Shown in pieces: positions 35,300-48,111 of a stretch of 64,000 bases of DNA. This DNA is from Siphonodentalium dalli (taxonomy: Eukaryota > Mollusca > Scaphopoda > Gadilida > Siphonodentaliidae). Location of the stretch: assembly GCA_032622095.1 (NCBI GenBank), contig CP136061.1:215046373-215110372 (forward strand), read 5' to 3'. A model generated the notes under the pieces. The model worked only from the letters and a program-made list of their open reading frames with translations. It was not told the origin of the DNA and made no database searches. Every line of letters starts with the position of its first letter. Position 1 is the first letter of the stretch. A program made the position numbers and the translations under genes.

Positions 35300-35410
35300 G
35301 ATATCCCCGTAGCCGAGGTGGTTAGGTCGTGGATAAGATCACTACAGTCTGGGCTAGACGAGGTTGGGGCGGGTTCGAACCCCGACATGGATGAAAATCG
35401 GGACCGATTT
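35300..35410 (+). repeat. tRNA-derived SINE head
   Basis: A pol III A box ('tagccgaggtggttagg') is followed about 60 bp later by a B box ('gggttcgaaccccg'), with a long variable region between as in Leu- or Ser-type tRNAs. No intact cloverleaf or discriminator end is seen, so this is a SINE rather than a tRNA gene. A second B-box-like 'gggatcgaaccc' lies at 35232-35243. Confidence 0.7.
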
Positions 35411-35443
35411 TCAAGCTTGATTTGGTTTGAGGGACATCTCAAT

Positions 35444-36618
35444 GTACCATTCCGATCGACACATGGCCATTTCGATAAGAAATGAGAATTTGTTCACGTT
35501 CACTGAGTTAAGCAAATATGAAGCAATGAACACTCATACTGAGTCCGTGCCTCCATATTGGTAATTTTGTTTAATTAAAACTTTCATTATTTTAACACGG
35601 AGGGATAACAATACAATATATCAAGTATACGAAGAAAAATAGAAATAAGTGGACAAACTAATTTAGAATGTGTATACAATACAAGTCCCTCCGCTTTCGT
35701 GAAAAAAAAGCACATGTTTAGTAAATTCTATGATCCATATTCCATTCCGGATTGTGTTTCGTTTTACTCTGATCGAGTCTGAGTCGAAAAATCGAGTCCA
35801 CCGCTAAAACCAGAAGTGATTAAAAAAAAAACACGTTTTCAGCTTTCGTAGTTTTATTTTCACGTAATTTGACTTATTTAAATATTTATTTTACACTATA
35901 TAGATAATTTGTACATTTTGATTATGTACAATAGCTTTATTCAGCTAACCTAGTCCAAAATTTACTATACATGATGGGATATCTTCATCTTTAGTATCGG
36001 CGACTATCGCGTAGATTTTCGATTACACTACTCACTAGTCCACTGGCACTACAGACTACTGTATTTGTAAAAACAGTCTACAATTAATACACTACAAATT
36101 ACAATACAGGCTAGTGGCAGTAGTGGTACAGCAAAGCTGCAATTTGAGCAACCCTAGCTGAATTCAGCTATATATTCTATTCTCAAACCGGCTTTTTTTC
36201 GATAATTAACTAGAAACGCTAATTTGTGCATAATATTAATAATACCTATGAGTATGACTATGTTGATTATGTTGTTGCCATTCTCCAATCACTTTCAAAC
36301 AAATCAAAACTGTCACTCGTTTTGTGTCAAAATGTTGAATTATGTGTTTATTATGTGTGAAAACTCTTATTCGTTGCGGAATACCTTGAAAACTATATTT
36401 AATATGATATTCATTGATAATTCAACACCGAAGATCAGTTCCGGAAATATTAACCAAGTTTTGTTATCCCAGTCCCACCTGTGACCTTGGCTTGGGCCCC
36501 AAGCAAACACAAAACAGCAACGTATGTGTTCACATTTCCCGCCAAAACTCAATTATATTTCATAACACTGGGGCTAAAAGTGTTCAAAGCAGTGCATGGT
36601 GCTACATGTACTAGTAAG
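35444..36618. other. intergenic, 'agctgaattcagct' motif region
   Basis: No gene seen. Around 35929-35955 and 36155-36180 lie 'aatagctttattcagctaac' and 'ctagctgaattcagctatat', related, partly inverted, to sequence at 38865-39050. Confidence 0.5.
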
Positions 36619-38217
36619 TATAGAGCGTTCTTAATCACGTGATTGGATACGAGACGCACCGCCATGTTGGATGTATGTAGACATCAATAAGCAAGCATGG
36701 AGTTAATAGGATTAATTAAGAAAGCTACTTCTAAAACCTCTCGTTATGGCTTCGACGGAACTAGTTGCATTATTTGCCAACGCTATTAATAATCATGAAC
36801 AATGTTCAGTTCTAAAAGAAATACATCGAAATGTTAGATAAATCTACTATATGGTGCGATATTTATTAAAAAGAATAGAGTGTAGTCCCGGAACTGTCGC
36901 CAAACGTTACAGATCCATACATACGCCATTACATTCGTGTTAAACACAGTTATGTTTTGAAATAAAATTATTACAGGCTTACCTAATTTGTTTTCAATGA
37001 ATGAAAATGTACATAGTCCATGTATTATCGAAACAAATGAGCTCCCCAGTGTTGCATTTACTTGTGTGTGTTTTAAAACGCTGTATGCATGTAACACGAC
37101 ACTATAGCTTCTTTCCGATATTTTCAAGCAAGATGGCTAGGTGTGCATAGAAGCATCTTGTAAAAATGACAGTCGTTTGATAACAAAAACAAATAGAGCA
37201 ACTTTTAAAAACAAAACAACAGTTATTTTTTGCCATTTCCGATTACAAACAAAGATCGATGATTACGTTGAATTAAAGTGCGTAACAAACGCCATTATAT
37301 AACTTCAATATAGAATAGACTATCTAATATCGGAGCAGTGCTAATTTATAGCTCCCACCTTGATGAAATAACTTGAAGTCGACCGGAGGTGTACATGTCG
37401 TAATTAATCTATAATCTCTCTTTTGTCTAACAGTACACCCTCAGGCTTCAAATTTAAAGTTGGCAAAAATAAATATAACGATATACATATCCGTTTCCCG
37501 TAACTTGGCCGAGTCACATTAAAGGTGTCAACAACTTTGCGCCGGATGCAAAGGATTATCAAATAGTGTTTTTTTTTTTAATTCCACATCTTATTTTGGC
37601 CATCATTAGGTACCGGTACATGAAAGAAAAACGACGATTATGAAGTCAGTTACTTGTTGTCATGTCGCAGCAATAGCACAAAGTGAACTCATTCGATGAC
37701 TGTTGCATGTACACAGCGCGAAGCACGTGCAATTTCTTGTCATTCTCTTGGAAAACTTTTGTTGATTCCCATTTTCATGTGTGCATTGTCACAGCCATGT
37801 GTAGGAAGCTTTAGATTCTCAAACGGATTAACTTTGATTAAGTTAAACGTTCGCAGAAGATCATACAGGTTAGCATGGCATCTATCCTTTCTATGTGACA
37901 TGTATAGATGTAGGACCTACATGTACGGAACTACTTGTTTAATTCTCTAAATATGCATGTTTAAAGTTTGAATAGCAGAAATTTGAAGTCAATATCACCG
38001 ATAAAATGACCACAGATGTACGCCATTTTCACAACAATCATTCGTTGTGTGCGCACAACCATTAACAAAACAATTGAGAGGCATGATGCACGAAAGAGAG
38101 ACACTTGATTATAATGAACTCCGCACACACATATGTTTGTTTATACTCGTTGCTACATCCAACATGACGCCCGCAGTGCATGCTGGGATTAGTGATGTCA
38201 CACGGAACCGCTCTATA
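36619..38217. mobile_element. possible 1.6-kb TIR element
   Basis: The outer ends are 'tatagagcg' and its complement, and further in both sides carry inverted 'catgttggatgta'. The interior has no recognisable protein. The inverted match is patchy, so this is tentative. Confidence 0.35.
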
Positions 38218-40690
38218 GTTGTTGGACTAATGCAGACTATTGAACAAGCTACTGTTCCGAGTTTGAATGATTTCGCTACCATTCATATTACGCTGATATA
38301 AATATCTTCTGCAGTATGACATCACAGTGCACAAATAGTTTGACGATTGACAGAATATATCCTTTAGGTTTCATTTTCATGGAAGCTACCTGTTGAAATT
38401 CTTGTAAATACTTGCTACGTATTGCTATGTGAGTATCTCAGGTGCAATGAAATGACTACTTTTCAGTGACATTCCCGATGGGACGAACCATGGTCGCCTT
38501 GTCGCGTTATTTAATTGTTTCCCCAATATGGCTGAATACGGACTCATATATTTCCCCCCTGACAGAAACCCTGGTTATATACACCATTCTAATGCTCCTT
38601 TCCATTTTAGCAGTGGGGTACAGGAGTGTCTTTTACATGTGATTTACATGAACTAGTAGTTCACGTTTTTACGGAAAATAGTCCCTAGATATTTACATTC
38701 ACCTAGCTCCCATCGTAGTAAGTTTTCACACTAAATTGAAATCACAAAACAAGTGACAATTTTTATTTGTTTGAAAGTAAATGGATAACAAGGTGACCTA
38801 AAATTGATGCGCAAATTAGCGCTTCTAGTTTATTATTGAAAAACAGCTGGTTCGAGAGCTGAATATATAGCTAAATTCAGCTAGGTTAGCTGAATACAGC
38901 TATTGTTGCTGTATTCTCCCAGACTTATTCGGCAATTCACATGACACTGATTCACCAACTGCCTCAATACTCAGGTCTGGGAAATGAGAAAATTCAGCTA
39001 CAATAATTGAACTCAGCTATCCTAGCTGAATTCATCTATAGATTATACTCTCCAGATTGGGATCTACATGTAGGATGTATAATGAATTAATGTACGATAC
39101 ATCATACACTGATCAATACAGTCTACAGAATACAGATAGTATGTTTTTAATCCTGAAATTACTTTAATACTAATGTTATATTTTCGATTCCGTGAATTTT
39201 GAATTAGTATGTTTTATGCAACATGACAATATTATTGTGAAAATACGCTTTCCTGTACCGATCGCTTTTTTTTTTATTTGAATGAATCATAAGTACTAGT
39301 AATAAGCGTAAGTTGCATTTAAATTATATACGAATATCGAGTCTAAAAAAATCATTCCAGTAATGAGTGAATGATTAACATCGGTGCATAGCATTAGCAG
39401 TACTTCCTTCTACGTGACAATTGCTCATATTATTCTAAATTCTGAATCGTAATGGTACCTTTGTGCACATTATTAACAGCCAATCAAATTCATTTCAATT
39501 CGTCTTCTGATTTGAAAATAATTCAAGTTTGATTTCAGTGATTTTAAGGCAACGATTTCAAATTGATAGCATTTGAAGAGATTGCATGACCTGATGTGAA
39601 CTTACAAAGTTATGGAACACTACTCTCGTGTGCCAAATAGTAGTGCAGGGCGGAATATAAGTACATGGTGGAAACTTCCAACAAAATTAATAATAGTGCA
39701 GGGGGGAATAGAAGTATATGTACTAGTACAGTGTGGAAGCATGTTATCAATTCTCACAAAAAGGCAATAATTATTCAAATGCCTGAAAGTGCAACAAAGT
39801 AATAACAACAATTCCACATGTTCTTGTAAGAATACTGAGATGTTTGTCTCGCAATAGCCACTTTGAGAACCCATATTCTGGTATTTTATAATAAGGTAAC
39901 CAGATTTCCTTTATTTGAAAGTCTGTTGAGTACAAAGTAATGTTATGGATGGCAGATTAGCCGGAATGCGAAAATACAAATTATCATTGTCGAGTAATTT
40001 TTGTACAGTTTTCAAGCAAATGTATCAAATAAATGTTCTATTATATCTATACTAGTCCCATATACTCATTGAAGTTATTGTATAGTCACCAGTCAGTGAG
40101 TGGTTTGAGTTTACGCCCTGTATCAATAGAATTGTTTTCACGATCATGTGTGCCACTCGTTGCCCAAATCCACTATCTGTGAATTTTTGATTACGTATTG
40201 TACAATGAAATTTGTAATTTATTTTATGGCTCCAGGTTACGTATAAATTTAATTTATATAAAATTATTATCTTTGATTTTAAGATAACCTATTAACCTGA
40301 TCGTTTACAGAATACATCTTCGACTCAAATGACTTATTTTTCTATATAATATTGAAATTAGATCATTGTTATTACCGGGAATTTATTGAAAATGGCGTAC
40401 AGTACCCCTTTAATTGAACAAACATGTGCTTAGAGTCGGCTATACCCCATAAGTTGGTGAATACATTTTCTGTTAAGCTGACATTGCCAATGACGTTGTT
40501 GACGTAATCGGGTTGTATTGTTCAAGAATACACAAATTTTTACTGAACGTTTTGAATTCTTCTGTATTTTGCACAAATAAGCCATTGGGTGTGCAATAAA
40601 CGGTTATTACATGAAAATTCCCTAATGGATAACAACTCATCAATTAGTATTTAGTAAAGAGAGGATTAAACACATCCATTTTCTATCTAG
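38218..40690. other. region upstream of NOL9, no gene seen
   Basis: Presumed 5' intron or promoter of NOL9. At 38865-39050 it holds inverted 'agctgaattcagct' motifs. A family-F-like fragment ('actcatcaattagtatttag') lies at about 40610-40669. A NOL9 5' non-coding exon is expected because the first coding exon follows an acceptor, but it was not located. Confidence 0.5.
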
Positions 40691-41090
40691 GTTTGGTGCC
40701 TTCAGGATAACTGAACAGAATGGAGGTTGAGGTAGTTGATTGCAGGGTATCAAAACCTGAAAAGACAAGTCACGATAATAAATCAAAGAGATCGCCCAGA
40801 GTTTCTTCACACTATCACAAGTCACCCAAGTCTCAATCACCAAGTTCTTCACACTATCACAAGTCACCGAAGTCTTCTCAATCACCAAAGGTAACCAGAA
40901 AGTCACCCAGGAACTCAAAATCGTCCAGATCGTCAAATCCATCTGATTCTTCAATTTTCAGTGATTTCACTGACAAGGGACAAAACTCTCCTAATCTGAA
41001 GAGAGATGGTGCTGATATAAACAAGTCAGGGAAGAGAAGAAAAGATGAAATAAAGAGTATAGAAAATCAGCCTTTAAACATTTCAAAAGG
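40691..41090 (+). CDS. NOL9: NOL9 exon with start codon
   Basis: The exon follows 'ttctatctag' (an alternative acceptor is 'ccttcag' at 40705) and has a short 5' UTR. ATG at 40720 has A at -3 and G at +4. Coding 40720-41090 gives MEVEVVDCRVSKPEKTSH and a Ser/Lys/Pro-rich stretch with repeated SSHYHKSPKS units, typical of nucleolar tails. It ends at 'gg|gtgaga', phase 2. Confidence 0.88.
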
Positions 41091-44000
41091 GTGAGAAAGA
41101 CATTTTACTATTTTCATATTTTCAGTCTTCTAACTTTGTGATTTTCACAGATGGTCACAGGCCCCAAGAGGACTGCGAAATACCACCAGTGATAGCCTTG
41201 ATTGGAACATTACAGAAATTTCAGCAAAACATTTGACATGCAGTAATGCTCTAATTAATCGACCTCTTAACCAAAGCAGAATTATGGGTAACTTTTCAGG
41301 ATTTAGTCGGAAATATGGCTTGTTGCCATTCATCGGAAAGCTCTCCCCGAGAGCTTTCCGATGAATGGCAACAAGCCATATTTCCGACTAAATCCTGAAA
41401 AGTTACCCATAATTCTGCTTTGGTTAAGAGGTCGATTAATTAGAGCATTGCTGTATAATATCAAATCATTCTGATATTTCTGTCTTGGAAATAAACAAAG
41501 TGAATACTAAAAAGTGACCTTTTATTCTGAGGCAGAACTTATTAGCCCACAGAGCCAAGTCTCTGGTGGAGCTATAGCCATCACTTCTCATCCATCCTTT
41601 TGTTTAACCCTTTGAGTACCAGGGGCCGATCTCATCAGCCCTAAACCTACAAAATAAGTCTGTTAAAGAATATAAGAATAAATGATTAAAATTGTAAAAA
41701 ATTGTAAAAAAAATAAAAAAATAATAATAATTGTTAGGCCAATGCATTCTCTTATATATGCGAGGCGACCTATGGTCGACTCGCATATATAAGAGAATGC
41801 ATTGGCACAGGGTATATGGGTTGATACAAAAATCGACCTGGCACTCAAAGGGTTAATCATCCATCCATCATTATTTCTTTAATCTGCAATGTTCAGAGAA
41901 TAGGTTTTTTGGTGGCTTGGATAATCCCTAGAGTCTATGATTCAGATTTGTTCAAATGGGGCCACCTGGTCAAACAGGCAGATTCATTTGATTTCCATTA
42001 ATGTCTATTATTCCATTATCTGTCAAAAAAAATAAAAAGAATGTTATTTTTTAGATTGTTTATAACACCCGGTGCAAGCCTGATTATAGTGTGTTTGTCA
42101 TTTGCAGAATGAGGTCCCCAGGGTGAATTTAGTGATGCTATCCCGCATAGCAGGCTAGCATCACTAAATTTGCCCTATGGGACCTCGTTCTGCTTAGTCC
42201 CCATCTTCTCTGGACAGTTTCTTTCTTATCAAATTTCTATAGAAACTTCTTTTAAATACATAGTTTCCATTTTTTTAGTTTAGTTTCTCTATATCCCCAA
42301 ATTGGCAGACAACACATTGAATAATCGAGGTTCCCAAAGGGTGTACATCACAATATTCAATCTGAGTCTATGTCTTCCATAGCAGATGAGGCCATGTAGA
42401 ATGAGGTCCCCAGAGGGTGAATTTGTTGATGCTAGCCCACTATGCGGGATAGCGTAACTAACTTCACCCTATGGGGACCTCATTCTGCAAATGACAGGCA
42501 CACTAAACTCAGGCTTGGCTCTGTCTCACTCTCAACTAGTGATGCGGACCGGACCGCTTTGGACCGGTCCGCGGTCCAGGGGTAGACCGTGGTCCGGTCT
42601 GGACCGGGTTTCACTGGACCGCACCGGACCGCTATATTACTCCAGTTATGATAAACTATCGTGAATATTATAGCGTATTTACCGTCATATCAATTAGCAA
42701 CGATGTATTGATGCATTCAAGTGGTTAATATCTATTAAATGTTTGATGCAACGAAAACAATGTATAGATGTACTACATGGCATCAACTAATCAATTTGGA
42801 TGGATATCAAATCGAGTATTCTATTGTTTTTCACAGTTATAATTATCGAAGAAACATGCAAACCACATTAGGGCCTACATAGTACATACACAAGACAGTC
42901 ACATTAATCCAATAGTAGTTGTTCTTAGGTATATAACTGTAATTGTCAGGACTATACAATCAACTATCACAATCTCCAAGACTCCAATATTAATGTAGTA
43001 GTCAATAGTCATATTAGTACACATTTGTATAATTGAATAGTTATTTCGTTTAAATTTCAATTTAATGAAAATAAGTATGATACGAATCATGCATACGATC
43101 AGTTGAGTGCCATGTTAGATTGGTTATAACACATTCTGGCCCTAGCTACACTGTATATATCTGTCCAATACATTTAATTAGTGCATGTTCGCATTACTAG
43201 GAATACTATTATCGTGCATCGTTCCCAGTATATATCACCAGAGACAGACAATGATTCATACAATCAGCAAACAATGTAAGTTTTAACATATATGGACCCA
43301 TTGTAATGATCTGAACTCAGTAACCTTATAGTTTGTACTATACAGAGTAAAAATTTGAGAAAACAGAGAATTCATTAACATATAGCCATTACAGGTGGAC
43401 CGGACCGTTTTGGACCGGTCCAGGCATGTGTACCGGACCAGAATGGCCTGGACCGGACCGGAATAGACCACCTTGGCAGTGGACCGGACCACCCAAGGTG
43501 GTCCGGTCCGGTCCACATCACTACTCTCAACTGATTCATTCTTTTCAGTAATGTTTTGTTTTCTCATTTTCATTTCCCCTCAATCTATTCTCTTAACAAT
43601 TCTCTTCAACTTGGCCTCTTGCCATTCGGCCCTTCTACATTATGCTTTTAATCTGTGAGGAGATAACTTAAAATAAGCGGTTTTGAAGGTCTCTGATATT
43701 TTCTTTCAACTGTGTACCAAATTGCCAACCCATTTCATCTACGTAAACATCTTTGTCATATTTCGTACGTATTAATAAATAGGTAACATTTGAAGTTTTG
43801 TATGTAACATTGCTTTTAACTTAATAAAGAGCAGTGTTCTTAGAGTATTTGAGACCCCCATGAATGATATTGGATCGGACAAATTATGCATCCATTTAAT
43901 CAAAGTGAAACAAGCATACTTATAAGTTTGTTTGTTTAGCTGTGCACTAAAACGTTAATAATATTGGCAAGGTAAGAGATGAGGGAGTCTCTGGAAAAAC

Positions 44001-47000
44001 AGTCTTACGTCCTTCTACTTCCCACAAAACACCAATGTGTTTACGAGAACAACTTTATGAATCCCAAGTCTGGCAAGCATCCTGAATATGTAGTTACTGA
44101 CGACACTCTCTCTCTCTATGTTTCGAAAACACTTACGGTTTAGGTTTTAACAGATCAGATCTCCCCACTTTGCCCTCCTCCTCAGTTGTGTTTCTATGTT
44201 CTACAAACTAAAATAATAGTATAACTTCGACTACTTAGTTGTCGCTTAAAGGTACTCAATCCGATTAGACGGTCCCCATATCATCAAGACACAACAACAA
44301 CAACATTTCCAAAATATGCTTTAGTTATCTGAATCAATTAATTGCAACTAAATAATGCTACCCTCTGTCAAATATGGTATAAAATTTCCGAAAACATGTT
44401 ATTTATCAAAATTTTGTTCAATGAAATATGGCCGTATTATCACTTCAGTATGACGAAATTTGGCCATATTTCCACTTGATTTTAGAGTTATTCATCTTCA
44501 TCCGCAATTTTGTCAGAGACCGTCTGTTAAACGACCTTTTTCTGGGCCACAAATAATTGCACATCTCGTATAATAACAAACTTCAAAAATTGATATCTGA
44601 TCACTGCGCTTTGATGGGGGGTTCCTCAACTCAAATCAAATATTTTTTACCCCAGAAGCCAAAGAAATAGTCATTTAGGAGCGTTAATTTGGATAATCCT
44701 TCTTTAAGCATGCATCTATGCCTCCTGTAGTCAGTTTGTTTCTCACAAATACGACTGAAGCTATTCCAAAGCCATAGTTCTAGCCCTCATAATTGGCAAC
44801 GGCAATCAGCAACGTTGAAGTCATTTGCTGAAATAAACTGCCAGCAGGGCCATGGCAAAGGGTTGTGGCAAAGGGTTGCCGTAGCGGATTGCCGAAGCCA
44901 AGCAATCTGAATTAAGAGGGTTGTAGTTCATAGCGCACTTATATTTGGCCTCGGAAATTTTGTAATAGTAACAAACTAAGTTTTAATTTTGCAAAGTGTT
45001 TGTTCAACCAAAGAAGGAAAGTAGGACTAAACCGTTCATGCACATCTTTCTTTTCAATCCAGTGATGACGAAAATGTCTCGGAGAGATCTTCCACGCAAT
45101 TTAGATATGGATCCCGTCAAACGTCAGCTTACAGTATGATCTCAGAAAATAAAGGTGGCGGTTCCAAAGAAATCTGCAGTGATTCTCACAACCCTGATTG
45201 TGATGCTACCCACAAACAATCAACGAAGAAAAGTCGTGATGAATCATGTCCTGAAAATCACACTGAGAAGTTAAGTGGTACGGTTAAAATAGAGGGAAAT
45301 ATGGATCCAGAGTCGGAAAAAAATGAGAATCAGCAGAGGGTTGTAGATGAGAGGTCGAAAGAAGATTTAAAGAAGCGTGGGGTCAAACTAAAGCGTCGAG
45401 AATCACTTGGTGATAACTTCAATCGACCGTGAGTATCTCACAAATGAATATCTTTCTCAAATGATATGCAGTGTATATATATATGCTGATACATGTATGC
45501 AGGTGGAATCTGGGAAATAAGCCAGAGATATTTAAAAGAGGAAGAATTTTTAGAATTCTCTCAGAAATGAGACATTTACGGTTGAAGGATCTATAAATAA
45601 TTATTTATAATTGAGAGTTTTGTGTTACACATCGACTTTCGTTTTGTTTGTGTTTTTTTGTTGTAATTTCTGTAACATTCTTCTGACAAGGGTTAATTGA
45701 GGGTCACGTTTGACTGGGTGTGATGGGTTTGTACGTACATGTACTTAACTGTTAAGGACCTTTCACATGGCATGTAACACATTTGAAACACGCGTAATTA
45801 CCATTGAAATTAGAAACATTTATATATAAGGCACAATGAGTTGATGCAGACAGTGTACAAACCATTTGCTTTGCCAGTGATGTCGGAGATGCTGCCAAAT
45901 TAGATGCTTGTTAAATTGGCCGGCGAATCACACAATTATTGAGTGATTTTGTCGGGTTTTTTTTATATGAATTAAAAGGATGTAAGGAGTATTCAATAGT
46001 GTAAATATCATTCAACCAAACAAAAATTTGCAACAGAGTTATTTCTGATAAAGTGTAGCATTTTGAGTCATGCAAATATTTTAGATTTTACACAATTCAT
46101 AACCGGCAAACGGTATTATAATTTTGGAAATCTATATATATCCTTTATTGCCTCCACTATCGGAGAGTTAAATTTAAATAACATTGTTACAAACAAATCT
46201 AATACAAAAATGACAGTGGAATATATGTACATTTAAAGAATATGACAACACAATATAAAGCGAGATTACGCACACAGTTGCACACACATTATATTATTAT
46301 TATCACTGAGAGCTTCCCGATGAATGGCAACAAGCCATATTTCCGACTAAATCCTGAAAAGTTACCCATAATTTTGCTGTGGTTAAGGAGTTGATTACTT
46401 AGGGCATTACTGTATCTTCACATGTTAATAATTTGATTTACCTACCTTCCAGCCCAACCAGCTACAAGACTCCGAGTGGTGTCGTCACATGTTTAAGTCA
46501 CTCATCCAGGTTTGCTTTGAAAGGTTCATGTCAGATGACAGTTATTAGCGGTGCTGTCACAATTCTCGGCCACAATATAACACCAGAGTCTGGATCGCAG
46601 GAAATATATTCACCAAACTGTAACAGTTTCCTGCAGCTTGAGACGACAAAGTGCGGCTCAGGTTACAGTGAGATTCTCAGAGAGAGGCTTAGTAAAACGG
46701 GCATGTCGAAAGAAGTGGTGCAAAAACTATTTGAAAACTTCTACGAGTTTAATGTAATTTTGTTCTTCGAGAGGAATCAAACCTACTTCCTGGAGTATTT
46801 ACGAACATTCAAACAAGTGAATACAGCTTTTCATGAGGCTGTTATGAAGGGGAGTAAAGCATTTGACTGTAACAGAAATCTTGTTCAAATTGGAGTGTCC
46901 ATCCATGACGTAGACTGTGTGACGGCATATCAGTTTTCATATAGTCAGTATGAGATAGTAAGGAAACTTTGCAAATCTCTCAATTATGATGGTATGTATT

Positions 47001-48079
47001 CTAACAGAGTGATGTTTCTTTACATTAATCTATTTTTGATCTGCACTTCCTTGTTTGCTTAACTCTTTCATCCCTGAATATACAGACATAGATGTCCCAG
47101 AACCCTGGATTATCAGCTTGCCTAAGTAAAATTATGTGTCCCTGATGCATTGCTGCAACACTACCTTTAGAGTGATGTCGGGTATGGCAAACTGCATGTT
47201 TTATGATCGTTAACAAGTGACTTTCAATTTGTGTTATATACCAGTTGGGGGCGTCACATCTAAATGACATATCAGGTGAGAAATGAGAAGGGATATTGAA
47301 CCCCAATATATGCTACAGTCGCATGTATCACCTGTATCTGGGATATCAACTTCGCATATCAATGTTTTTCACACACACATACATGTATGTGTCATTCTTT
47401 GCATGTGTGGTGTATAAACGGGGTTGTGATGACACCCTGCATGGTTTCAAATGTTTTACCAATCAGTTCTTTGAACATGATTGCTTTATCAAAGGCAAGA
47501 GCAGACCAGTACAAATCTAGCTAGTATGCCCAAAAGACGCCATTTGACCGAATCAGACATATACTCCCACATTTAGCAATTTTAAACCCACAGGGATTTA
47601 CTTGTCAGTAAGCTGAGGAATTATGTGTAACATCTTATATCTATATTTGCGAATGTCTGTCTGTGTTCTATAGAAATTCACAGGGGACCACCTAGATGGC
47701 ACAAAAGGGGTCTAATAGGGGTAACTTTTTACGAGAAAGATAATGGCGAGGGTTAGAATTTTCTAAAGTGACGCCATTGTTGTCAGGGGCAGAAAAGAGG
47801 GAGGGGCAGAAAAAAATTTGTTGCCGATTGCCACCAAACTTATATATAATCATCCCCATAATATGAGGAATCTAATGGTGTGGTTTAAATATGTCAAAAG
47901 TCGCACCGTTCGCGTCAGGGATGTCCGGAAGGGGAGAGGGGCACCAAAATTGATCAAAATAATTTTAGCGGCGAATTCCACCAAATTGATGCACATTCTT
48001 CTGAGATCTTCTCCATGATACAAGGAATCTTATTGTGTTATTTAAAGACGCCAAATTGGTGTCGTTGGGATGAGAGATT

Positions 48080-48111
<32 letters not shown>

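Noticed and set aside
35309-35395. Intact tRNA gene
   Set aside because: A and B boxes are present, but the acceptor and anticodon stems do not form a full cloverleaf; SINE is more likely.
12704-46412. CRISPR-like array from repeated palindromic units
   Set aside because: Copies are kilobases apart with TA flanks and are transposon insertions in a spliced animal genome.
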